A DNA stretch of 5,870 bases from NCBI GenBank assembly GCA_036477795.1, contig JAZGDL010000476.1, positions 1 to 5,870 of the forward strand, read 5' to 3'. The translations under genes and the position numbers were made by a program. This document shows, in pieces, positions 1 to 5,807 of the stretch; the stretch's first letter is position 1; the number at the start of each line of letters is the position of its first letter. The stretch comes from JAZGDL01 sp036477795. Its GTDB lineage: Bacteria; Planctomycetota; Phycisphaerae; UBA1845. Under the pieces are notes generated by a model that searched no databases, was not told the origin of the DNA, and worked only from the letters and a program-made list of their open reading frames with translations.

Positions 1-68
1 CCTTGTGGGTGGCGCACCCTCGCTCTGCGCCACCCCTTGTGGGTGGCGCACCCTCGCTCTGCGCCACC
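1..68. repeat. Tandem duplication of a 34-bp palindromic unit (family C)
   Basis: Positions 1-34 and 35-68 are identical. Each unit holds a perfect 9-bp inverted repeat, GGTGGCGCA and TGCGCCACC, around the 9-nt spacer CCCTCGCTC. The window edge cuts the array, so more copies may lie to the left. The period is too short and the spacers too alike for a CRISPR array. Confidence 0.9.
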
Positions 69-83
69 CACAAGGGGTGGCGC
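27..83. repeat. Perfect 24-bp inverted repeat downstream of the GT2 gene (family C)
   Basis: The left arm is 27-50, the right arm 60-83, and the 9-nt spacer 51-59; the arms are perfectly complementary. The element lies 56 bp past the GT2 stop and could fold into a strong hairpin in the operon transcript. On the minus strand no T-tract follows, so it is not a classical intrinsic terminator, though it could stabilise or end the mRNA. It overlaps the second unit of the 34-bp tandem repeat. Confidence 0.88.
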
Positions 84-139
84 TACATTGGGGAGCCCCA
101 CGGGCGACTGAATCGACAGATCCTGCAGTGCCGGGACGT

Positions 140-1153
140 TCAAAGAACCAGGGCCCGGAACCGCACGCTACCGTAGATCAGCCCGGCGCACATGAAAGCC
201 TGTCGCGCGGTCAGAAGCGCCGCGCGGGCCGGCATCTTCAACAAGCCCATCGGCGACAAGCGAACGCCCCCCGCGGTGGCCGCCCACAGCAGAAACGGGA
301 CCGCCAACAACGCAAATCCCCAGTGCAGCGCCGGCCCCAGGATGAACCCCATTATCATCAGATAGAAGAGCACGTTCTCCTTGCAGAAGAAAAGTCCCCA
401 GATCAGAAGCTGGTCGCGAATCGCCGGATGCCGCCGCACGATGGCCGGCGCCAGCCACAGCCGGTACGGCTCGCGCATCCACGTCCACCACGGCTGCGTC
501 TCCACTTCGTGATAGATGGTCATCTCCGGCACGAAGACGTTGCCATAACCCTTCTCCTTGACACGCCACGCCAGATCGGTGTCGGCGCATTCGTTCACGC
601 GATTGAAAATGTCGCAAAAGCACAGGTCCCCGTCGAACCCCCCCATCTCCAGGAAAACCTCCCGGCGATACATGGCGTTGCACGTGGGGTAGGAGGCGTG
701 CTCCGAGGTCACCCCGCTGTTGGTGCGGGTGAAGAACTTCACCGGTTGTTCCGGTTTGTCCAACACCGACCCGGTCACAAAGGCAACCTCTTGGTCGGCC
801 AGCGCCGCCACGCCAAGCTGCAGCCATCGCGGATCCGCTCGACAGTCGCTGTCGGTGAACGCGATGATGGGGCCGCGGGCCATTTCCACGCCCTTGTTAC
901 GGGAGAACGCCGGGCCCCGGTCCTCTTCCATCCGGTGATATCTGAACGCGCACGGCGACCGCTCCTGAAGCGACCGGGCCACTTCGAGCGTATCATCGGT
1001 GGAGCAGTTGTCGGTCACGATGATCTCGAACTTGCCGGGATCGAAGGTCTGCTTCCATAACGACTCGATGACCTCAACCAGCAGGTCGCTGCGATTGCGC
1101 GTGGGAATCACCACGGATACTTCAGGGACGTTGTCCGGCGTTTCCGTCATCAT
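140..1153 (-). CDS. GT2-family glycosyltransferase with hydrophobic C-terminal region
   Basis: This 337-aa inverting GT-A glycosyltransferase probably adds a sugar to the repeat unit at the cytoplasmic membrane face. Motifs in order are VSVVIPTRNR (residues 12-21), IIVTDNCSTDDT with D48, the metal-binding DSD at 101-103, TCNAMYRREVF at 157-167, GGFD at 171-174, and ADTDLAWRV at 190-198, which stands where GT2 enzymes place the catalytic ED/D motif. From about residue 250 the chain is hydrophobic, with likely membrane or amphipathic helices near 260-278, 279-295 and 308-328, as in membrane-attached GT2 enzymes. The gene starts 10 bp after the P-loop gene. Two ATGs are adjacent (1153 and 1150); GGTGAG is 2 nt from the first and 5 nt from the second, so translation may begin one codon later. 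Downstream there is only the family C repeat before the window ends. Confidence 0.92.
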   Translation of the reverse strand: MMTETPDNVPEVSVVIPTRNRSDLLVEVIESLWKQTFDPGKFEIIVTDNCSTDDTLEVARSLQERSPCAFRYHRMEEDRGPAFSRNKGVEMARGPIIAFTDSDCRADPRWLQLGVAALADQEVAFVTGSVLDKPEQPVKFFTRTNSGVTSEHASYPTCNAMYRREVFLEMGGFDGDLCFCDIFNRVNECADTDLAWRVKEKGYGNVFVPEMTIYHEVETQPWWTWMREPYRLWLAPAIVRRHPAIRDQLLIWGLFFCKENVLFYLMIMGFILGPALHWGFALLAVPFLLWAATAGGVRLSPMGLLKMPARAALLTARQAFMCAGLIYGSVRFRALVL

Positions 1154-1155
1154 CG

Positions 1156-1161
1156 CTCACC
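1156..1161 (-). promoter_or_regulatory. Ribosome binding site GGTGAG of the GT2 gene
   Basis: The minus strand reads GGTGAGCGATGATG. The spacing is 2 nt to the first ATG and 5 nt to the second, which slightly favours the second ATG at 1150. Confidence 0.45.
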
Positions 1162-1163
1162 AA

Positions 1164-1802
1164 TTATTGTACCAGCAGGCGGTAGATCCAGCGCGGGATG
1201 TATCTCTTATGCTTGTTCAGAATAGCCGCAACGATAGTACAGTTCTCGGCGGCGAACTGCCGCTTGATACGTTCCAGCATTTCGTAACGCGTACGCCCAG
1301 CCTCCACCACCAGAACCACGCGGGGAATCAACGACGCCACCTGCATCACGTCAGCCTGTTCCAGAATCGGCGGCGTATCCACCAGGACCGCATCAAACCT
1401 GGAGCCCATCGACTCTAGGATCTGCCCCAGCACCTTGGACTTATCGACAGACCGATCCGACCGCCCGTTGGATGCGCTCGCCGGGATGGTGGCAATGCCT
1501 TCGGCAAAACGCTGGATGCACTCCTGGGCGGTCAGCTTCCCCGAAGAGATAGCCTGAAAAGTCTTGTCCGCGTCCAACCGCAGAAACTTCACCAACACCG
1601 GTCTTTCCAGGTCAAGTTCGATGACCAGGGGCTCGATGCCGCAATTCGACTTCAGATGCCGGGCAACGTTGAGGATGGCCGTGGTCGTGCCTTCGCCGCG
1701 GGTCGCGCTGGCAAAGAGAAACGAGCGCTGACCACCCTCACGAATCAGGTTGGCAATCGCCAGGGCGGCCTTGCGGTAGTTTTCGTTGGCCTCGACGTTC
1801 AT
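1164..1802 (-). CDS. CpsD/CapB-type P-loop protein with degenerate Walker A (probable non-canonical BY-kinase partner)
   Basis: This 212-aa cytoplasmic protein is the partner of the upstream Wzz/GumC protein, as CpsD/CapB is of CpsC/CapA. The P-loop region reads FASATRGEGTTTAILNVA (residues 30-47). Canonical BY-kinases have GEGKS or GEGKT here, but codon 39 is ACG (Thr) instead of Lys. Walker A' is LVIELDLERP (59-68), with Glu at the usual first Asp and D64 kept. Walker B is VLVDTPP (139-145, D142). The C-terminus is NKHKRYIPRWIYRLLVQ with only two tyrosines (Y201, Y207) and no Tyr-rich autophosphorylation cluster. The fold assignment is sound; kinase activity is doubtful, and the protein may be a pseudokinase or a nucleotide-sensing regulator of the co-polymerase. 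AGGA precedes the ATG by 4 nt and overlaps the TAG stop of the co-polymerase gene, so the two are translationally coupled. Confidence 0.88.
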   Translation of the reverse strand: MNVEANENYRKAALAIANLIREGGQRSFLFASATRGEGTTTAILNVARHLKSNCGIEPLVIELDLERPVLVKFLRLDADKTFQAISSGKLTAQECIQRFAEGIATIPASASNGRSDRSVDKSKVLGQILESMGSRFDAVLVDTPPILEQADVMQVASLIPRVVLVVEAGRTRYEMLERIKRQFAAENCTIVAAILNKHKRYIPRWIYRLLVQ

Positions 1803-1806
1803 GACA

Positions 1807-1810
1807 TCCT
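1807..1810 (-). promoter_or_regulatory. Ribosome binding site AGGA overlapping the upstream stop codon
   Basis: The minus strand reads TAGGATGTCATG: the TAG ends the co-polymerase gene, and the AGGA within it lies 4 nt before the next start at 1802. This arrangement indicates translational coupling of the co-polymerase and its P-loop partner. Confidence 0.6.
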
Positions 1811-3335
1811 ACCGCCGCCGCGCCAGGAGCACACCCTCACCAGCGCCGCGCCCAAACCAACGCCGCCGTACCCGGGGGATCACCGCCACTACGGACACAC
1901 TAAGGCGATTCTCCAGGGCCTCGGCGCTATAGATGGCGTGATCAAAGAATTCCGCCACCGCCACCCAGCTCAGGGCCGCCAGAACCGCCACCACCGCCGA
2001 GATCCCCAGCAGCATCACTTTGCGCATGCCGGACGGCTTGAAGGCATCGATGGCATGCTCCACCACTACCACATTGCCGATCCGGCGCGAATCCAAAGCG
2101 GCACGCGCCGACGCATCCTCCAGTTTGCTGCGGTAAAACATGTCCGTCATCTCCAACGTAGTGGCCCGCCGCTTCAGCACACGCCACTCCATCTCCTTGC
2201 CATGCACAGCCCCGAGCTCGCCTTGCAGGGCGTCAAACTCCGCCTGGCGTGCCCCATAGACCTCCTCCTTCTCCAACAGATCGGAACGCAGATGGGACGC
2301 TATCTCCCCCACGTGCACCCTGAACTGATCACGGTTGTTCCGTATGCGAACGCTGTCATCAAGCTCGGTCATCCGCAATTGCTCGCGCTCTCGTTGCAGC
2401 CTGGAAAGCTCCAACATCACCTTGGCGGGGAACGAATTCGGATCAAAACCACCCAGGACGGCGAAGTCCGGCTCGTCGGATTGCAATTCACGCTCCAGAC
2501 GGGCGAGTTTTGATGAGGCTTCCCGAAACTCAATCCTGCCGGCCGTCAACGACGAACGAGCAGCCGCTATCTGCTCCAGAAAGATCTTCTTTTGTTGTTC
2601 GAGGGCACGAATATCCCAGCGCTCCTCGAACGCCTGCAAATCGTGCTCGGCCTGCGTCAATTCGGCGGAACTCTGATCCACCCGGGATTGGAAGAAGTCC
2701 ACCGCACTGCGATCTTCCAGCACCTCCAGACGGAAATCCAGATAAACCTTCAGCAGGTGGTTCAGCATGAAGCTGCCGTACTGCCGCGTCGGAAGGAACA
2801 GACTCACCACGATGATGTTGGAGTCCTTCTGCGGTCTCACCAACAGTCCCTTTTGCAGCATCGCGATCGCTCCCTCGCGCGCCGTCAGTCGCGGGCGCAG
2901 ACCGGCTTTGATCATAAGTTCGTGATACCAACTCTTGATCCCTTTCACCAACGCCTTGGCATAAAACCGCAACCGGGCGATGAGCTTCTCCGGTACCGGA
3001 GGCGGCGGCCCGGGCTTGTCCAGGCCCAACTCATCCACCACCCGCCCCAGCAGGTCCACGCTGTACAGAATGTCCCCCTCGGAGTTCACATCCTGGAAAC
3101 GCTGCCCGATGATCTGCAGCGGACGGTCGCCCAGAGTGGTGGCGGGCACAGCCTGTTCATGCCCGATACGGACCAGGACTTTCGCGGTGACCTGGTAAAG
3201 TTCGCCGCGTATCAGGAATATCCAAACCACCGCCGACACGAAGGTGGCCACCAGAATCACGACCACGCTCCATTTTCGCTTGAAGAGAATGAAGGCCAGG
3301 TCGCGCACCGAGGTCTGAATAGCGAATTCTTCCAT
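1809..3335 (-). CDS. Wzz/GumC-type polysaccharide co-polymerase (chain-length determinant)
   Basis: This 508-aa inner-membrane protein belongs to the polysaccharide co-polymerase family, which controls glycan chain length and links assembly to export. After a short cytoplasmic N-terminus, the first membrane helix is at about residues 22-42. Next comes the Wzz domain, with the family-typical stretch RFQDVNSEGDILYSVDLL at 79-96. A proline-rich linker (109-115) follows, then a long Glu/Arg/Leu-rich coiled coil at roughly 205-420. The second helix is at about 439-460, preceded by FKPSGMRK. The tail DHAIYSAEALENRL...VVAVIPRVR matches the segment that precedes the kinase domain in fused Wzc/GumC-BY-kinase proteins, but here the protein ends and the P-loop partner is a separate gene 6 bp downstream. 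The start is supported by GAGGA 3 nt before the ATG. Upstream lies a 159-bp repeat-filled gap, so this gene may start a separate transcript. Confidence 0.93.
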   Translation of the reverse strand: MEEFAIQTSVRDLAFILFKRKWSVVVILVATFVSAVVWIFLIRGELYQVTAKVLVRIGHEQAVPATTLGDRPLQIIGQRFQDVNSEGDILYSVDLLGRVVDELGLDKPGPPPPVPEKLIARLRFYAKALVKGIKSWYHELMIKAGLRPRLTAREGAIAMLQKGLLVRPQKDSNIIVVSLFLPTRQYGSFMLNHLLKVYLDFRLEVLEDRSAVDFFQSRVDQSSAELTQAEHDLQAFEERWDIRALEQQKKIFLEQIAAARSSLTAGRIEFREASSKLARLERELQSDEPDFAVLGGFDPNSFPAKVMLELSRLQREREQLRMTELDDSVRIRNNRDQFRVHVGEIASHLRSDLLEKEEVYGARQAEFDALQGELGAVHGKEMEWRVLKRRATTLEMTDMFYRSKLEDASARAALDSRRIGNVVVVEHAIDAFKPSGMRKVMLLGISAVVAVLAALSWVAVAEFFDHAIYSAEALENRLSVSVVAVIPRVRRRWFGRGAGEGVLLARRR

Positions 3336-3338
3336 CGA

Positions 3339-3343
3339 TCCTC
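3339..3343 (-). promoter_or_regulatory. Ribosome binding site GAGGA of the co-polymerase gene
   Basis: The minus strand reads GAGGATCGATG, which places GAGGA 3 nt before the ATG at 3335. The spacing is short but acceptable and supports this start. Confidence 0.5.
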
Positions 3344-3370
3344 GTCTTTGTAGCCTGTCCCAGAACCCCT

Positions 3371-3423
3371 GTGGGACCGGCCTTCCCGCCGGTCACCCTG
3401 TGGGACCGGATTTCCAGCCGGTC
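3371..3423. repeat. Two direct copies of a 24-bp palindromic repeat (family A)
   Basis: Copies at 3371-3394 and 3400-3423 begin GTGGGACCGG and end GCCGGTC. Each can form its own small hairpin (GACCGG or GACCGGC pairing with CCGGTC or GCCGGTC) around a short TTCC-type loop. The loop bases differ between copies while the stems are kept, which resembles REP-type elements. A fragment of the same family in inverse orientation, GCCTGTCCCA, lies at 3353-3362 just upstream of the co-polymerase ribosome binding site. Confidence 0.8.
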
Positions 3424-3433
3424 AATGTTCCGA

Positions 3434-3461
3434 ACAATAACCGGGCTGTCCCATCTGGCAA
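3434..3461 (-). promoter_or_regulatory. Possible sigma70-like promoter for the co-polymerase gene
   Basis: In the only non-repeat part of the gap between the GT4 and co-polymerase genes, the minus strand has TTGCCA (3456-3461, 5 of 6 to TTGACA), a 16-bp spacer and TATTGT (3434-3439, 4 of 6 to TATAAT). It lies about 100 bp before the start at 3335. Such matches arise by chance, and promoter rules in this lineage are poorly known, so this is tentative. Confidence 0.22.
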
Positions 3462-3472
3462 CAAGGCTGACT

Positions 3473-3525
3473 GTGGGACAGGCTTTCCAGCCGGTCAATT
3501 CGACCGGCTGGAAAGCCTGTCCCAC
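3473..3525. repeat. Perfect head-to-head pair of family A repeats (24-bp arms, 5-nt loop)
   Basis: The left arm 3473-3496 and right arm 3502-3525 are exact reverse complements around AATTC (3497-3501). The stop codon and last nine sense codons of the GT4 gene lie in the right arm and loop. In the transcript this forms a long hairpin at the gene end, which could slow 3'-5' decay or reduce read-through into the co-polymerase gene. No T-tract follows on the minus strand. Confidence 0.88.
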
Positions 3526-4673
3526 GCGCAGGCCGCTTCGAGCCCTTCATCAATCCGCTGGGCGAATCGGTCCCATGAGAACAGCTTTACGTGGTCTCTT
3601 CCCGCTCTACCCATCTTTCGGGCTGTTTCCGGGTCGGCCGCCAATTCCGCCATGCGTCGAGCAAATGCCTCCGGCTCCGGCTCCTCTCGAAAGCCCTGAA
3701 CGCCATGCTGGACCGACTCGCAGGGGCCGCCGCGATCGGTCACGATGGCCGGCTTGCCGAACGACATGCCTTCCAGGGGGACCATGCCCCAATCCTCGTT
3801 GAACGCCGTGAACAGCACCGTATAGGCTTCGTCATATAATTCGGCAAGTTCTGCATCGGACGGATGAATCCGAAACTCAATGTTCGAATCCGCGCCGGCC
3901 AGCGCCTCCAGCCGGGCCAGATAGGGTCGGCTCTTCTCATCCACGATACCGGCCACGATCAGACGGAAACGCCTGAAATCGGGATCGAGGGAGCGGAATC
4001 GCTGAAATGCGGCGATGCCCAGTTCGATGTTCTTGGTCCACATGATGCGCCCGGGCAGTAGGAAGTAATCGCCGAAGCGATAACTGGGCGACTCCGGTTC
4101 AAATCCGAGCCCGACGTAGTTTACCTCCATCCGCGATTCGGGCGCCAGGCGGCCGCGCAGGCAACGCCTTTTCACCTCCTCGCTGATACAGAACACCCGG
4201 GCGTAGCGCCGCCAGGCCATGCGGTCCATCCACCGAAAGGGCACCGACCCCGCGGCCACCATCCATCGCGTCAGCCAACCGCGCTCCCGCATGTATCGAC
4301 GGCGATAGTGCGGGTCGAACGCGATCCGCAGCGGTGTTAGACATATGCACACCACCGGACGTTGCGAATTACGAAACACCACGCAGTCGCCCAGGCCTTC
4401 ACAAACGACCACCAGGGCGTCGTATCGTTCCATGGGAAGCCGCTGGGTCACGATCCGCCAACCGGCCCGTGCCACCGAGCCGATGGACCGCTTCACGCTC
4501 ACCGAGGGGAGCTCAACCACGTCGCGATCGGCGAATCCCGGGAAGGTGTTTTCAGGTTCAAACCGGTTGGTGAACACCGTCCAGCAATGGCGGCTGCGGC
4601 CGGTGAGCTCCAGGATGGTCCGCTCCGCGCCGCTGGTCAGGTAAACCCAGGGGTAGTACAACGCCACGTTCAT
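3495..4673 (-). CDS. GT4-family (GT-B fold) glycosyltransferase
   Basis: This 392-aa protein should transfer a sugar from a nucleotide donor to a lipid-linked or growing glycan at the cytoplasmic face of the membrane. The N-terminal domain opens with a Rossmann strand and the SGAE acceptor-side motif (residues 14-17). The C-terminal donor domain starts at about 200 (YFLLPGRIMWTKN, K214) and carries FNEDWGMVPLEGMSFGKPAIV, with the GT4 EX7E pair at E293 and E301, followed by DRGGPCESV. Length and layout are normal for GT4 enzymes; donor and linkage are not predictable. The start ATG overlaps the stop of the dehydratase gene by 4 bp (ATGA), and I see no strong Shine-Dalgarno site, which fits coupled translation. 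The natural helical end is near residue 382; the terminal WDRLSSRSN and the stop codon are encoded inside a family A palindromic repeat (3473-3525), so the protein tail has been rewritten by the repeat. Confidence 0.92.
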   Translation of the reverse strand: MNVALYYPWVYLTSGAERTILELTGRSRHCWTVFTNRFEPENTFPGFADRDVVELPSVSVKRSIGSVARAGWRIVTQRLPMERYDALVVVCEGLGDCVVFRNSQRPVVCICLTPLRIAFDPHYRRRYMRERGWLTRWMVAAGSVPFRWMDRMAWRRYARVFCISEEVKRRCLRGRLAPESRMEVNYVGLGFEPESPSYRFGDYFLLPGRIMWTKNIELGIAAFQRFRSLDPDFRRFRLIVAGIVDEKSRPYLARLEALAGADSNIEFRIHPSDAELAELYDEAYTVLFTAFNEDWGMVPLEGMSFGKPAIVTDRGGPCESVQHGVQGFREEPEPEAFARRMAELAADPETARKMGRAGRDHVKLFSWDRFAQRIDEGLEAACAWDRLSSRSN

Positions 4674-5707
4674 TGTGACGAGTGTGGCGCCGCACCTGCG
4701 AAGCCCACGGATTCGATTCCGTGGGGTTCTACGAGAAAATCACTGTACCAGCGGATGGTCTCTTCGAGCCCTCGGTCGAGCCCGTACTCGGGTATCCAAC
4801 CGAGGCGTTCCCTGGCCTTGTCCGCCACCATGTATTGTTCGCGGATTTCGGCGGAAACGCGGTTTTCGATGATCGGCTCCAGGTCGCTGCGATTCATCAA
4901 CGACAAGACCTTTTCAACGATGTCCAGCACCGTGGCGCGGATGCCCAGGCTGAGATTGAATGATTCACCGGCCAGCGAGGGGTCCTGTGACATCCTCTCC
5001 GCTAATCGCACATACCCCGACACCGCATCTTCGACGTATAGGAAATCGCGAACAAACTTGCCGTCGCTGCGAATGCGAAACCGTTCGCCGCGCAGCGTCG
5101 CCAACACCACACCGGGAATGGTCCGGCTGAAGTTCAGGTCGCCGCCGCCGAACAGATTCCCACAGCGCGTTACGCACACCGGCAGTTCATAGGTCTGGGC
5201 GTACATCCGGCAGATCAGGTCCGCACAGCTCTTGGAGACGTCGTACGGATAGCTCCCCTGCATGGGATGCGTTTCCAGGTATGGGAGCTGGTTGGAAGCG
5301 CCGTAGGCCTTGTCTGATGAGGCCGCCACGATTTGCTTCACGCCCGCCTGACGGGCCGCTTCCAGAAGATTCCACGTTCCGCGAACGTTGGCCTCCAGAG
5401 CCCCCACCGGGTCCGCGTTTGCGACACCGACGATGGCCTGAGCCGCGAGGTGAAAGACCGTCCGCACCTCATACTCACACATCACCCGTCGCAGCAGGTC
5501 CAGGTCCGACAGAGACCCGTGCACGCTGTTGATCCGCTGCACCCACCCTTCGCGCACCAGCATGCTCGCGGACGTTCCGTCCCGGATCAAAGCCACCACG
5601 GACGCCCCACGTCCGCAAAGGTCCTTTACCAGCCAGCCGCCCAGAAAACCCGTAGCCCCGGTGACCAGCACCGCCCGACCCTGCCAAAACGTCTCGTCAA
5701 CGCCCAT
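4670..5707 (-). CDS. NAD(P)-dependent sugar-nucleotide dehydratase/epimerase (extended SDR, CDP-glucose 4,6-dehydratase-like)
   Basis: This is a cytoplasmic extended short-chain dehydrogenase that probably converts an NDP-hexose to a 4-keto-6-deoxy or epimerised product for glycan synthesis. Numbered from the ATG at 5707 (345 aa), the nucleotide-binding motif TGATGFLG is at about residues 16-23, HLAAQ at 86-90, SSDKAYG at 130-136, catalytic YDVSK (Y155, K159) at 155-159, and RDFLYVEDA at 220-228. The FWQG...VLVTG opening, the SSDK motif and RCGNLFGGGD resemble CDP-glucose 4,6-dehydratases and related enzymes; the exact substrate cannot be read from the sequence. An in-frame TTG at 5713 would add two residues, but GGAGG abuts it directly and sits 6 nt before the ATG, so I chose the ATG. 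The stop overlaps the next gene (ATGA, 4673-4670), implying translational coupling. The last 19 residues, beginning EPHGIESVG, follow the normal family end and are largely encoded by a palindromic repeat at 4703-4725. Confidence 0.9.
   Translation of the reverse strand: MGVDETFWQGRAVLVTGATGFLGGWLVKDLCGRGASVVALIRDGTSASMLVREGWVQRINSVHGSLSDLDLLRRVMCEYEVRTVFHLAAQAIVGVANADPVGALEANVRGTWNLLEAARQAGVKQIVAASSDKAYGASNQLPYLETHPMQGSYPYDVSKSCADLICRMYAQTYELPVCVTRCGNLFGGGDLNFSRTIPGVVLATLRGERFRIRSDGKFVRDFLYVEDAVSGYVRLAERMSQDPSLAGESFNLSLGIRATVLDIVEKVLSLMNRSDLEPIIENRVSAEIREQYMVADKARERLGWIPEYGLDRGLEETIRWYSDFLVEPHGIESVGFAGAAPHSSQ
4703..4725. repeat. Family B palindromic repeat inside the 3' end of the dehydratase gene
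   Basis: CCCACGGA (4704-4711) and TCCGTGGG (4718-4725) form a perfect 8-bp stem around the 6-nt loop TTCGAT. The element is translated on the minus strand as part of the C-terminal tail (PHGIESVG). It matches 5737-5759 at 20 of 23 positions in the same orientation. Confidence 0.75.
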
Positions 5708-5713
5708 TGTCAA

Positions 5714-5718
5714 CCTCC
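5714..5718 (-). promoter_or_regulatory. Ribosome binding site GGAGG deciding the start of the dehydratase gene
   Basis: The minus strand reads GGAGG immediately followed by TTGACAATG. The spacing is 0 nt to the TTG and 6 nt to the ATG at 5707, so only the ATG has workable Shine-Dalgarno spacing. Confidence 0.7.
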
Positions 5719-5736
5719 AGTCACGAACCTCTTGCA

Positions 5737-5759
5737 GCCCACGGCTTCGAATCCGTGAG
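5737..5759. repeat. Family B palindromic repeat in the leader of the dehydratase gene
   Basis: This copy (CCCACGG, core TTCGAATCCGTG) matches 4703-4725 at 20 of 23 positions and lies about 20 bp upstream of the GGAGG site, inside the 5' leader if transcription starts further upstream. A further partial copy, CCCACGG, is at 5768-5774. The 5719-5807 stretch otherwise shows no convincing promoter. Confidence 0.65.
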
Positions 5760-5807
5760 TTCGTCTACCCACGGTTTCACTCACCTTAACCGAAGGTTGC
5801 TCACCGT

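Noticed and set aside
27..83. Classical rho-independent terminator for the operon
   Set aside because: The hairpin is strong, but the minus strand has no T-tract after it and the DNA beyond is GC-rich. I kept it as a repeat only.
5..1060. A 351-codon plus-strand open frame at the left end
   Set aside because: It is antisense to the well-supported GT2 gene, starts inside the palindromic repeat, and has an Arg/His/Pro/Gln-rich composition with no domain. Long antisense open frames are common in GC-rich coding DNA.
1656..3353. Long plus-strand open frames antisense to the P-loop and co-polymerase genes
   Set aside because: Their His/Gln/Arg-rich composition matches reverse-frame reading of a coiled-coil gene. 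No recognisable motif or good ribosome binding site was seen.
3371..3525. Possible CRISPR array
   Set aside because: Copy spacing is irregular (29 and 73 bp between starts), one copy is inverted, the first two copies are only 5 bp apart, and there are no cas genes. A dispersed palindromic repeat explains it better.
3157..3525. A 122-codon minus-strand frame containing TGWKACPT-like repeat peptides
   Set aside because: The peptide comes from translation of family A repeats and out-of-frame co-polymerase sequence. Such frames are well-known spurious products of this repeat.
4362..5192. A 276-codon plus-strand open frame
   Set aside because: It crosses the GT4/dehydratase junction in antisense, has low-complexity basic composition, and competes with two genes that have clear catalytic motifs.
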